Origin: Ruminococcus sp.
GTDB taxonomy: Bacteria; Bacillota; Clostridia; Oscillospirales; Ruminococcaceae
NCBI GenBank assembly: GCA_019417865.1
Contig: DYCW01000323.1
Location: 1-6,432, forward strand
Length of the DNA stretch: 6,432 nucleotides
Direction of reading: 5' to 3'
A program made the position numbers and the translations under genes. Shown in pieces: positions 1 to 6,432 of this stretch (position 1 is the stretch's first letter; every line of letters begins with the position of its first letter). Under the pieces are notes generated by a model. That model had not been told where the DNA came from. It saw only the letters and a list, made by a program, of their open reading frames with translations, and ran no database searches.

Positions 1-725
1 GGGTTATATTGGGTAATGGCAGTAATATTTTGGCAGCCGATGAGGGATACAACGGAATTGTTCTACAGCTTGGCAGAGCGTTTTCTAATGTGCATTTGCT
101 GGATGAAACCACCGTTTTCTGTGAGGCTGGGGCAACATTATCGTCTGTTGGGAAATTTGCATTGGAAGCCTGTTTAACTGGAATGGAATGTCTTGCTGGA
201 ATTCCGGGTACCATTGGTGGTGCAGTCTGTATGAATGCAGGAGCATATGGTGGCGAGATGAAAGATGTGGTACAGACTGTCGAGTATCTGGATGAAGATG
301 GTACATTTCAGATCGCAACACTGGAAGAATTACAGTTTTCTTATCGTCACAGCATGTTTTCCGGCACAAAAAAGATTGTAACGGGCGTAACATTACATTT
401 GGAAAAGGGCAGTTATGCTGCGATTCGGGAAGAAATGCAGAAATTGAAAAGTCAGAGGATTGCAAAACAACCGCTGGAATTACCGAGTGCCGGAAGTACA
501 TTTAAACGACCGGTTGGCAGCTATGCCTCTTTTTTAATTGACCAGTGCGGTTTAAAAGGTGCCAGTGTTGGGGATGCACAGGTGAGTGTCAAACATGCTG
601 GCTTTATTGTTAATACTGGACACGCAACTTGTCGGGATGTATTGGAACTCTGTGATTTTGTGGTGGAAACGGTAAAAGAAAAAACTGGATACTGTCTAGA
701 GTTAGAACCCGTGATTTTAAAATAA
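1..725 (+). CDS. murB: UDP-N-acetylenolpyruvoylglucosamine reductase, 5' end cut by the window edge
   Basis: MurB uses NADPH and bound FAD to reduce UDP-GlcNAc-enolpyruvate to UDP-N-acetylmuramate in the cytoplasm, the second committed step of peptidoglycan synthesis. The frame is open to the left edge: 240 complete codons are visible, against roughly 300 in the family, so about 60 N-terminal residues are missing. The TTG at 9 is an internal Leu in the FAD-binding signature V-I-L-G-N-G-S-N, not a start. Other family signatures follow in order: A-G-I-P-G-T-I-G-G-A-V with M-N-A-G-A-Y-G-G (about nt 198-257), Y-R-H-S holding the active-site Arg (342-353), and A-G-S-T-F-K-R-P (489-512), whose Ser (codon 495-497) matches the proton-donating Ser of E. 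coli MurB. A Glu-containing C-terminus (L-E-L-E-P-V) carries the usual terminal acidic position. The gene ends in TAA 15 bp before rapZ and is probably cotranscribed with it. Nothing suggests it is broken other than the edge. Confidence 0.97.
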   Translation, partial: VILGNGSNILAADEGYNGIVLQLGRAFSNVHLLDETTVFCEAGATLSSVGKFALEACLTGMECLAGIPGTIGGAVCMNAGAYGGEMKDVVQTVEYLDEDGTFQIATLEELQFSYRHSMFSGTKKIVTGVTLHLEKGSYAAIREEMQKLKSQRIAKQPLELPSAGSTFKRPVGSYASFLIDQCGLKGASVGDAQVSVKHAGFIVNTGHATCRDVLELCDFVVETVKEKTGYCLELEPVILK

Positions 726-740
726 CAGGAGGGAAAACAT

Positions 741-1610
741 ATGCAGGTCGTAGTAGTAACAGGTATGTCAGGTTCCGGAAAATCCGTTGTTATGGATGTA
801 ATGGAGGATATTGGTTATTATTGCATTGATAATTTACCGCCGCAGTTGATTCATCGTTTTGTAGAAATTTGCAGAGAATCAGAAAATAGGTTGGAAAAAA
901 TTGCAATCGCTGCGGATTTACGTTCTGGTGAGATGTTTGTGGATGCCTATGATTGCGTCTGCCGTTTAAAAGAACAAAAGGATCTGCATATGAAACTGCT
1001 CTATATTGAAGCGGATGATGAGGTACTGATTAAACGCTATAAAGAAACCAGACGGAAACATCCGCTGGATGAACGATTTAACGGCTGTTTACATCAGGCG
1101 TTGGAGTTTGAACGAGAACAGCTTCTCCGATTAAAGGCAATTGCAGACTATTATATTGAAACCTCTTACCTTTCTGTTTCGCAACTGAAAGAGCAAATTC
1201 GGGAGACATTTTTGGAAAACCGTTCAGATTCTCTCTCAATCAAGGTCACTTCATTTGGATTCAAATATGGTGTTTCCACAGAATCGGATCTGGTGTTTGA
1301 TGTTCGTTGCCTGCCGAATCCATATTATATCAAAGAGCTACGGCATCACACAGGCTGTGATGCTTGTGTAAGAGCGTATGTGATGCAGTTTGAACAGTCC
1401 AAAATTTTGTTGCAGAAAATAGAAGATTTGCTGGATTTTTTAATTCCGCTCTATATCAAAGAGGGGAAAAGCCGACTGGTGATTGCCTTTGGCTGTACTG
1501 GTGGAAAACACCGTTCGATTACATTTACTGAATTGATTGGCGACTATCTCACTGAAAAGGGGATGCATGTGATTAAACAGCATCGAGATATTGGAAAAGA
1601 TCGTCCCTGA
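741..1610 (+). CDS. rapZ: RapZ/YvcJ-family P-loop nucleotide-binding protein
   Basis: This 289-residue protein has the usual length and architecture of RapZ (YvcJ in Bacillus). The N-terminal P-loop NTPase domain has Walker A G-M-S-G-S-G-K-S at residues 8-15, A-D-L-R-S-G at 58-63 (Walker B-like region) and E-T-R-R-K-H-P-L at 102-109. The C-terminal domain has F-D-V-R-C-L-P-N-P-Y-Y at 186-196, G-C-T-G-G-K-H-R-S at 251-259 and a terminal H-R-D-I at 281-284. In E. coli RapZ binds the sRNAs GlmZ/GlmY and so controls GlmS, the source of amino sugar for the cell wall. The Bacillus homologue hydrolyses ATP/GTP and affects competence, and no GlmZ-type RNA is known there. The exact role here is therefore open, though placement directly after murB fits a link to wall-precursor supply. 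The ATG at 741 is supported by AGGAGGG at 727-733, seven bases upstream. A terminator follows the TGA at once, so rapZ ends this transcription unit. Confidence 0.96.
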   Translation: MQVVVVTGMSGSGKSVVMDVMEDIGYYCIDNLPPQLIHRFVEICRESENRLEKIAIAADLRSGEMFVDAYDCVCRLKEQKDLHMKLLYIEADDEVLIKRYKETRRKHPLDERFNGCLHQALEFEREQLLRLKAIADYYIETSYLSVSQLKEQIRETFLENRSDSLSIKVTSFGFKYGVSTESDLVFDVRCLPNPYYIKELRHHTGCDACVRAYVMQFEQSKILLQKIEDLLDFLIPLYIKEGKSRLVIAFGCTGGKHRSITFTELIGDYLTEKGMHVIKQHRDIGKDRP

Positions 1611-1623
1611 GGCATTGAATGAC

Positions 1624-1666
1624 ACACCGCCTTGCGGCAGAGAAAGCAGGGTGGTGTTTTTCTTTT
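1624..1666 (+). terminator. Rho-independent terminator after rapZ
   Basis: The arm ACACCGCCTTGC (1624-1635) pairs over all 12 positions with GCAGGGTGGTGT (1646-1657), including two G-U wobbles. The loop is ten bases (1636-1645). The stem runs directly into a T tract interrupted by one C (1657-1666). This is the classic intrinsic terminator layout on the + strand. It lies 13 bases after the rapZ stop and should end or attenuate murB-rapZ transcription before whiA. The rest of the rapZ-whiA spacer (1667-1722) is A-rich with no gene and no convincing promoter hexamers. A whiA promoter is still expected there on functional grounds. Confidence 0.85.
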
Positions 1667-1725
1667 CTATCATAATAAAGAAAGAAGAACACTGCACATT
1701 CGTACTGTAATATCAAGCAAAAATG

Positions 1726-1732
1726 AAAGGGG
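1726..1732 (+). promoter_or_regulatory. Ribosome binding site that sets the whiA start
   Basis: AAAGGGG lies eight bases before the ATG at 1741. An in-frame ATG at 1723 lies immediately before this purine tract and has no Shine-Dalgarno sequence at a usable distance. The site therefore favours 1741, which also gives the M-S-F-S N-terminus usual for WhiA. Confidence 0.75.
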
Positions 1733-1740
1733 ATATTGTT

Positions 1741-2649
1741 ATGTCCTTTTCGCAGGATGTCCGGCAGGCATTGCAAAATACAATTTTAGATAAGGATCAG
1801 TCTTTTTCTTGTCTGTACGGGATGTTATTGTACAGCCGTATTTTTACATCGCAACGGATTTGTTTTCAGACTGAAAGTGAGACGGTTGCTGCCATGTTCC
1901 CCAAGCTAATACATACTGTGTTTTCATTTCCGTTGGAAACTGTAGTATTGGAACGAGGAAGAGGTGCACTGTACAGCCTTTCTTTACAAGATGAAGAGCA
2001 TATCGCTGCTATTTGCAGTCGTTATCACATTCATCTGGATGACCGGCAGATTAATCTTTGCAATATCGTACAGAATAGTATGCCTGCATTTTTTGCAGGA
2101 GTCTTTTTGATTTGTGGCAGTATTATGGATCCAAACAAATCCTATCATCTGGAATTTGTAACCCCAACTGCAACACTTTGTAATGACCTTTGCATTTTCT
2201 TAAACCAACTGCTTGGCATTAAGGGACATATTTTACAGAGAAAACAGACGTTTGTATTATATATTAAGGATAGTGAACAGATTGAGGATATTCTGACCTT
2301 TATGGGGGCACAGCAATGTACACTTGATTTGATGAATATCAAGATTAAAAAAGATATGAGAAATAAGGCAAATCGTGTGCGAAATTGCGATGCTGCTAAT
2401 ATTGATAAGGTAGTATCTGCTGCCATGCGGCAAACAGAAGAAATCCTCTGGATTGCAGAAAAACAGGGTTTGGATACGCTGCCATCGGATTTAAAAGCAT
2501 TGGCAGAACTGCGGTTAGAAAATCCCGAACTGAGTCTGAAAGAACTTGGCGAGTTGTTGCAGCCGCCAATTAGTCGTTCCGGTGTCAATCATCGGTTTCA
2601 AAAGTTATCCCTTTTGGCAAAGGAGTTGCATTTTCATGCCGAAAATTAA
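1741..2649 (+). CDS. whiA: WhiA family DNA-binding regulator
   Basis: WhiA is a conserved DNA-binding protein of Gram-positive bacteria. In Streptomyces it is a sporulation-septation transcription factor. In Bacillus it binds DNA and affects division and chromosome segregation without clear regulation of target genes. From the 1741 start the protein has 302 residues, normal for the family. The N-terminal part matches the degenerate LAGLIDADG homing-endonuclease fold: F-F-A-G-V-F-L-I-C-G-S-I at 117-128 and S-Y-H-L-E-F at 134-139. The usual catalytic acid of homing nucleases is absent, as in other WhiA proteins, so nuclease activity is not expected. A basic segment (201-215, with K-K-D-M-R-N-K-A-N-R) leads to N-C-D-A-A-N-I-D-K and a C-terminal helix-turn-helix with L-S-L-K-E-L-G-E-L-L at 264-273 and P-P-I-S-R-S-G-V-N-H-R at 275-285. 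Its 3' end overlaps dnaE by 14 bp in another frame, so the two are probably translated from one message. An upstream in-frame ATG at 1723 would add six residues but is poorly supported. Confidence 0.95.
   Translation: MSFSQDVRQALQNTILDKDQSFSCLYGMLLYSRIFTSQRICFQTESETVAAMFPKLIHTVFSFPLETVVLERGRGALYSLSLQDEEHIAAICSRYHIHLDDRQINLCNIVQNSMPAFFAGVFLICGSIMDPNKSYHLEFVTPTATLCNDLCIFLNQLLGIKGHILQRKQTFVLYIKDSEQIEDILTFMGAQQCTLDLMNIKIKKDMRNKANRVRNCDAANIDKVVSAAMRQTEEILWIAEKQGLDTLPSDLKALAELRLENPELSLKELGELLQPPISRSGVNHRFQKLSLLAKELHFHAEN
2619..2625 (+). promoter_or_regulatory. dnaE ribosome binding site inside whiA
   Basis: AAAGGAG lies within the last whiA codons, ten bases before the ATG at 2636. It supports starting dnaE at 2636 rather than at upstream in-frame codons back to 2546. 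The product then begins M-P-K-I-K-Q just before the F-V-H-L-H-V-H-S motif, as expected for DnaE. Its position suggests that ribosomes ending whiA help initiate dnaE. Confidence 0.8.
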
Positions 2650-5600
2650 ACAAGATGAGTTTGTGCATTTACATGTACATAGTGTCTATAGTCTGTTGGA
2701 TGGAGCTTGTCGGATTCCAGAAATGATGAAGCAAGTCAAGGCGATGGGACAAACAGCAATTGCTTTGACGGATCATGGCAATTTATATGCTGCTGTTTCA
2801 TTTTATCAAGCAGCCAAAAAAGAAGGACTGCATCCCATTATCGGCTGTGAGGTCTATGTTGCTAGTCGTACTCGATTCGACCGTGTACAGACATTGGATC
2901 GAAAACGGTATCATTTGGTTTTGTTGTGTGAAAATCAGACCGGTTATCGAAACTTGGTAAAGCTTGTTTCAAAGGCGTGTTTAGAAGGCTTTTATCAAAA
3001 ACCTCGTGTAGACTGGGAATTGCTATCACAGTATCATGAGGGCTTAATCTGTCTGTCTGCCTGTTTGGCTGGTGAAGTGCCACAGAAACTGCTTGCCGGA
3101 AACTATGAACAAGCAAAACAGACTGCACTGCAGTATCAGGCTCTATTTGGCAAAGACAATTATTATTTAGAAGTGCAGAATCATGGTTTGCAGGAACAGA
3201 AAACGATTTTACCGCTGCTCTATCAGCTTTCGCAGGAAACAGAAATTCCTTTGGTTGCTACAAATGATGCACACTACCTGACACAGGATGAGGCAGAAAT
3301 GCAGCAGGTTTTACTCTGTATCCAAACTGGAAAAACCATAGATGACCCGACAGCAATGCGTTTTGAGACAAATGAATTTTATCTAAAAAGCACACAAGAA
3401 ATGCAGCAATTATTTTCTGCCGTGCCAGAAGCAATTACGAACACCAAACGGATTGCAGAACGCTGTTATGTGACATTTGAAACAGAAAAGCTGCATTTAC
3501 CGGCGTTTTTTATGGATGGTGTAACGGACAATGCTGCCTTATTTGCTGATCTTTGTGAAACAGGTGTGCAAAAACGGTATGGAACGCCTGTACCAGAACA
3601 TGTACAGAAGCGGCTGCAACATGAGATGGATATCATCACACAGATGGGCTATATCGACTATTTTCTGATTGTATGGGATTATGTGAATTTTGCAAAACAG
3701 CACCAGATTCCTGTGGGACCTGGCAGAGGTTCCGGTGCAGGTAGTCTTTGTGCGTATTGTATGGGCATTACAGAGATCGATCCAATTGCCTATCAATTGC
3801 TGTTTGAACGATTCTTAAATCCAGAACGTGTTAGTATGCCGGACTTTGACATTGATTTCTGTATTGAAGGCAGACAGGCAGTCAAAGAATACGTGATTCA
3901 AAAATACGGTGCAGATCATGTAACAGAAATCATCACATTTGACTTAATGAAGGCCAGAGGAGCGGTGCGGGATGTTGGAAGGGCATTGAATATTCCCTAT
4001 GCTCTTTGTGACCGCATTGCTAAAAAAATTGATCCGCACCGCACCATTGCGGAAACGATGGCAGCACCTGAAGAAACCGATTTACAGCAGCTTTATCAGA
4101 CGGATAGCAATGCCAGAAAACTGTTGGATATGGCACAAAAAATAGAGGGTATGCCAAGGCATACCTCTACTCATGCAGCAGGTGTCATCATTTCTGCCGT
4201 TCCATTGTTAGAGATGGTACCATTGCAAAAAAATGATGATACCATTGTAACACAATATCCAATGGGAACGCTGGAATATCTGAAATTGATCAAGTTTGAC
4301 TTTCTTGGTTTGCGAAATCTGACAATTATTCGGGACTGTGTACGGATGATCCATGAAACAGAGCCAGATTTTTCTATTCATGAAATTCCTGTGAATGATG
4401 CAGCAGTATACCATATGATGGCGAAAGGCGACACCATGGGTGTTTTTCAATTTGAAAGTGCAGGTATGCGTCACGTATTGCTGCAAATGCAGCCAGAACA
4501 ACTGGAGGACTTGACAGCTGCCCTTTCCTTATATCGTCCAGGACCGAGAGATTCCATTCCACAGTATCTGGAAAATCGCAAGCATCCAGATACCATTTCC
4601 TATGCCCATCCCTCTTTGAAACCAATTTTAGATGTGACATATGGTTGTATGGTTTATCAGGAACAGGTCATGGAAATTTGCCGGACACTGGCAGGATATT
4701 CCTACGGCAGAGCCGATATTGTCAGACGGGCAATGTCTAAAAAAAAGCAGGATATAATGGAACAGGAACGACAGATTTTTCTATATGGCTTAGAAGGCGT
4801 TTGCTGTGGTGCCATTAAAAACGGTGTCTCAAAAGCAGTCGCAGAGTCCATTTTTGATGAAATCAGCCGTTTTGCTTCTTATGCATTCAATAAATCCCAT
4901 GCAGTTGCCTATGCCTATTTAGCATATCAGACTGCCTACCTCAAGTGCCACTATTTTTCTGCTTATATGGCAGCATTGATGACCAGCGTGATGGGGGATT
5001 TTCCAAAGCTTCTGTCCTATATTTCAGCCTGTCAGAAAGCAGGTGTGTCAGTGTTGCCGCCACATATCAATGAAAGTCATGCGGTTTTTACCTGTACAAA
5101 AAAAGGCATTCGATTTGGTCTGTCCGCAGTTAAAAATGTAGGAATGGCCTTGATTGAAAAGTTGGAAGAGGAACGTCAGAAGAATGGTTTGTTCACAGGT
5201 TTGTATGATTTCTGTCAGCGAATGCAGGGAATGGAATTGAATAAACGAGCGTTGGAGAGTCTCATTCAAAGCGGGGCCTTAGATGGTTTGGGCTGGAATC
5301 GCCGACAGATGCTCCAGCAGTACGAACAAATTTTATCGTCTGCAAAGGAAACAGCTGCCACGCAATTGGTGGGGCAAATGCAGCTGTTCGGTATGGTATC
5401 AACTGGAAACTGGCAGGAACCAACACCGGAACCAATGGAAGAATTTTCTCAGGCAGAGTTGCTGCATATGGAACGGGAAGTCACTGGCATGTATATTTCC
5501 GGTAATCCGTTGCAGCCGGTACAGTATCTTTGTCGTCTGCTGCATACAACCACAGCAGCTAACCTTTCATCCCTTCCAGAAAAAACAAATATTTGTATAA

Positions 5601-6073
5601 TTGGAATTTTGCAGCAAATGAAACCGCATTTGACAAAAAGCAATGAACGAATGTGTTTCTTTCAATTGGAGGATTTGACAGGTTCTGTAGATTGTGTTGC
5701 ATTTCCTAACGTCTTTCGTGCAGTTCAGCAAAAGCTACAGATGGATTCCATTTTATGGTGTAAAGGAACGCTTTCTGTAAAGGAAAGTGGTGTTTCTATT
5801 TTGTGTAACAGTATTTTGACATTAGAAGAATTGCAGAGGCAGGTTGCACAGGGACGGCTATGTATGAAACTTGTTTCTACGGATACGGTGCGTATGCAAC
5901 AGGCATTGCAAACAGCAGAAGCATATACAGGAAATACAGATATTTGTTTTTATTTTACAGACAAAAAACGAACAGTACAGCCAAAACAAAAGATAGGAAT
6001 TGCTGTAACAGAAGAAAGTGAGCAGGCTTTGCAGCAATTCTTTTCTAGTGCAGAACTGGGTATTTTGAAATAG
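2636..6073 (+). CDS. dnaE: DNA polymerase III alpha subunit, DnaE type
   Basis: This is the catalytic C-family replicative DNA polymerase, acting in the cytoplasmic replisome; 1145 residues is normal for clostridial DnaE. Domains in order: PHP domain (about 8-280) with H-L-H-V-H-S at 11-16, T-D-H-G at 45-48, C-E-V-Y at 71-74, H93, S-A-C-L-A-G-E at 141-147 and N-D-A-H at 210-213; polymerase palm and thumb (about 285-560) with G-P-G-R-G-S-G-A-G-S at 361-370, catalytic Asp403 and Asp405 in P-D-F-D-I-D-F, and third catalytic Asp555 in K-F-D-F-L-G-L; fingers (about 560-810) with Y-R-P-G-P-R at 633-638 and F-N-K-S-H-A-V-A-Y at 751-759; helix-hairpin-helix region (about 825-890); Q-M-Q-L-F at 914-918, a good match to the internal sliding-clamp binding motif; OB fold (about 985-1060) and a C-terminal domain. 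No DnaQ-like exonuclease is inserted, which separates it from PolC; Clostridia normally carry a separate polC. The ATG at 2636 overlaps whiA by 14 bp and is chosen from its Shine-Dalgarno site and family N-terminus. No frameshift or missing catalytic residue is seen. Confidence 0.97.
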   Translation: MPKIKQDEFVHLHVHSVYSLLDGACRIPEMMKQVKAMGQTAIALTDHGNLYAAVSFYQAAKKEGLHPIIGCEVYVASRTRFDRVQTLDRKRYHLVLLCENQTGYRNLVKLVSKACLEGFYQKPRVDWELLSQYHEGLICLSACLAGEVPQKLLAGNYEQAKQTALQYQALFGKDNYYLEVQNHGLQEQKTILPLLYQLSQETEIPLVATNDAHYLTQDEAEMQQVLLCIQTGKTIDDPTAMRFETNEFYLKSTQEMQQLFSAVPEAITNTKRIAERCYVTFETEKLHLPAFFMDGVTDNAALFADLCETGVQKRYGTPVPEHVQKRLQHEMDIITQMGYIDYFLIVWDYVNFAKQHQIPVGPGRGSGAGSLCAYCMGITEIDPIAYQLLFERFLNPERVSMPDFDIDFCIEGRQAVKEYVIQKYGADHVTEIITFDLMKARGAVRDVGRALNIPYALCDRIAKKIDPHRTIAETMAAPEETDLQQLYQTDSNARKLLDMAQKIEGMPRHTSTHAAGVIISAVPLLEMVPLQKNDDTIVTQYPMGTLEYLKLIKFDFLGLRNLTIIRDCVRMIHETEPDFSIHEIPVNDAAVYHMMAKGDTMGVFQFESAGMRHVLLQMQPEQLEDLTAALSLYRPGPRDSIPQYLENRKHPDTISYAHPSLKPILDVTYGCMVYQEQVMEICRTLAGYSYGRADIVRRAMSKKKQDIMEQERQIFLYGLEGVCCGAIKNGVSKAVAESIFDEISRFASYAFNKSHAVAYAYLAYQTAYLKCHYFSAYMAALMTSVMGDFPKLLSYISACQKAGVSVLPPHINESHAVFTCTKKGIRFGLSAVKNVGMALIEKLEEERQKNGLFTGLYDFCQRMQGMELNKRALESLIQSGALDGLGWNRRQMLQQYEQILSSAKETAATQLVGQMQLFGMVSTGNWQEPTPEPMEEFSQAELLHMEREVTGMYISGNPLQPVQYLCRLLHTTTAANLSSLPEKTNICIIGILQQMKPHLTKSNERMCFFQLEDLTGSVDCVAFPNVFRAVQQKLQMDSILWCKGTLSVKESGVSILCNSILTLEELQRQVAQGRLCMKLVSTDTVRMQQALQTAEAYTGNTDICFYFTDKKRTVQPKQKIGIAVTEESEQALQQFFSSAELGILK

Positions 6074-6088
6074 AATAAATAATAAAAC

Positions 6089-6094
6089 AGGGGG
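6089..6094 (+). promoter_or_regulatory. Ribosome binding site of the secreted dockerin-type gene
   Basis: AGGGGG lies seven bases before the ATG at 6102 and supports that start. The rest of the 28-bp dnaE gap (6074-6101) is AT-rich, with no hairpin and no clear promoter. The sequence therefore does not show whether this gene is read through from dnaE or has its own start. Confidence 0.7.
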
Positions 6095-6101
6095 AATTAT
6101 T

Positions 6102-6432
6102 ATGAAAACATATAAAATGCGAAATGGCATTATTGGCTTTTTAACAGCTTGTTGCTGTTTTATCTCGGGAAACGGATTACCGGTAGCTGCAGAAAATGCA
6201 GTAGAAAATTTCACAGTGGAAGAATCGACGGGACTGGAATCTCCAGAAGAAACACAGCCACCAGAAGAAATGGAATTGCCATCTGTTACAACTGCACCAA
6301 TTATGGCGGAAACGACAGTAGAAACCACAGAAACCGTTTGGGAAGGCATAGATGATGAAACCATTTCACTGGGTGATTTAGACGGAGACGGTACAGTAGC
6401 GGTCGAGGATGCTGTATCTGTCTCTTATACAC
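6102..6432 (+). CDS. Secreted protein with dockerin-like calcium loop, 3' end cut by the contig edge
   Basis: Only the N-terminal part is present: 110 codons, of which those through 6416 (about 105) are reliable. Residues 1-30 form a Sec signal peptide: basic K2, K5, R7, a hydrophobic core about 9-22 with three consecutive Cys (17-19), then V-A-A at 28-30 fitting signal peptidase I cleavage before E31. The Cys are not in a clear lipobox. Residues 31 to about 89 are a low-complexity acidic linker rich in Glu, Thr and Pro. L-G-D-L-D-G-D-G-T-V at 90-99 and E-D-A-V at 102-105 form an EF-hand-like loop with Asp92, Asp94, Asp96 and Asp103 at loop positions 1, 3, 5 and 12, as in type-I dockerins. 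In cellulosomes such modules bind cohesins on scaffoldins and attach enzymes to the complex. The second dockerin repeat and any catalytic domain lie beyond the edge, so enzyme function is unknown. A lone EF-hand or another calcium-binding surface protein is possible. Residues 106-110 are encoded wholly or partly by adapter. Confidence 0.8.
   Translation, partial: MKTYKMRNGIIGFLTACCCFISGNGLPVAAENAVENFTVEESTGLESPEETQPPEEMELPSVTTAPIMAETTVETTETVWEGIDDETISLGDLDGDGTVAVEDAVSVSYT
6418..6432. other. Residual Nextera (Tn5 mosaic end) sequencing adapter
   Basis: The final 15 bases, CTGTCTCTTATACAC, are identical to the first 15 of the 19-base reverse complement of the Tn5 mosaic end used in tagmentation libraries (CTGTCTCTTATACACATCT). 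The match runs exactly to the end of the sequence. This is what an untrimmed read-through adapter leaves at a contig end. It should not be taken as genomic sequence or as a native Tn5 copy. Confidence 0.93.

Noticed and set aside
9..11. TTG at 9 as the murB start
   Set aside because: The upstream codons (Val-Ile) continue the conserved FAD-binding strand before G-N-G-S-N, so this is an internal Leu of a truncated gene.
85..501. A 138-codon open frame on the - strand inside murB
   Set aside because: It lies opposite conserved MurB motifs and has no family resemblance, so it is a shadow of the real coding frame.
1671..1713. Possible whiA promoter: CATAAT at 1671-1676 or TAATAT at 1708-1713 as a -10 box
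   Set aside because: Neither has a TTGACA-like box at a 16-18 base spacing, so the assignment would be guesswork. A promoter probably exists in this region but is not resolved by eye.
2145..2588. A 147-codon open frame on the - strand inside whiA
   Set aside because: It is antisense to the WhiA conserved core and HTH; the product is Ser-rich with no recognisable motif.
2546..2635. An in-frame 5' extension of dnaE giving 30 more residues
   Set aside because: The extra residues lie inside the whiA HTH coding region and resemble no DnaE N-terminus. AAAGGAG at 2619-2625 points to the ATG at 2636.
6065..6084. Possible promoter for the dockerin-type gene: TTGAAA at 6065-6070 and TAGAAT at 6071-6076
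   Set aside because: The two hexamers are adjacent rather than about 17 bases apart, and no other matching partner is seen for either.
5858..6364. A 168-codon open frame on the - strand across the dnaE end and the dockerin-type gene
   Set aside because: It is antisense to two well-supported genes. Its product is Ser/Val-rich low complexity where it mirrors the Glu/Thr linker, and it has no recognisable domain.
6418..6432. A native Tn5-like transposon end
   Set aside because: Only the synthetic mosaic-end sequence is matched, it stops at the contig edge, and no transposase or target duplication is visible. Library adapter explains it better.

Overview
The window looks like a chromosomal housekeeping segment from a low-to-moderate GC Gram-positive bacterium of the class Clostridia, most likely a Ruminococcus-like member of the Oscillospiraceae. 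Three things point this way: the gene order murB, rapZ, whiA, dnaE; AGGAGG-type ribosome binding sites before the genes; and, at the right edge, a secreted protein with a type-I dockerin-like calcium-binding loop, typical of cellulosome-forming or cellulosome-derived ruminococci. The species assignment is inference.

Layout, all on the + strand. (1) 1-725: the 3' part of murB (peptidoglycan precursor synthesis), cut by the left edge. (2) 741-1610: complete rapZ (yvcJ), a P-loop nucleotide-binding protein, 15 bp after murB. (3) 1611-1740: a spacer with a convincing Rho-independent terminator at 1624-1666. It separates rapZ from whiA; no yvcK gene is present. (4) 1741-2649: complete whiA, a LAGLIDADG/HTH DNA-binding regulator. 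(5) 2636-6073: complete dnaE, the DNA polymerase III alpha subunit, overlapping the end of whiA by 14 bp. (6) 6102 to the right edge: the start of a secreted protein with a signal peptide, an acidic Thr/Pro/Glu linker and the first calcium loop of a dockerin-like module.

murB-rapZ form one unit linked to cell-wall precursor supply. whiA-dnaE form a second, translationally coupled unit linking a division/chromosome regulator with replication. The secreted dockerin-type protein has a different role and simply lies next to dnaE.

The last 15 bases (6418-6432) exactly match the Tn5 transposase mosaic end used in Nextera libraries. They are almost certainly untrimmed adapter at a contig end, so the terminal codons of the last gene are artificial. 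I see no mobile element, CRISPR array, tRNA, rRNA or undescribed system in the window.
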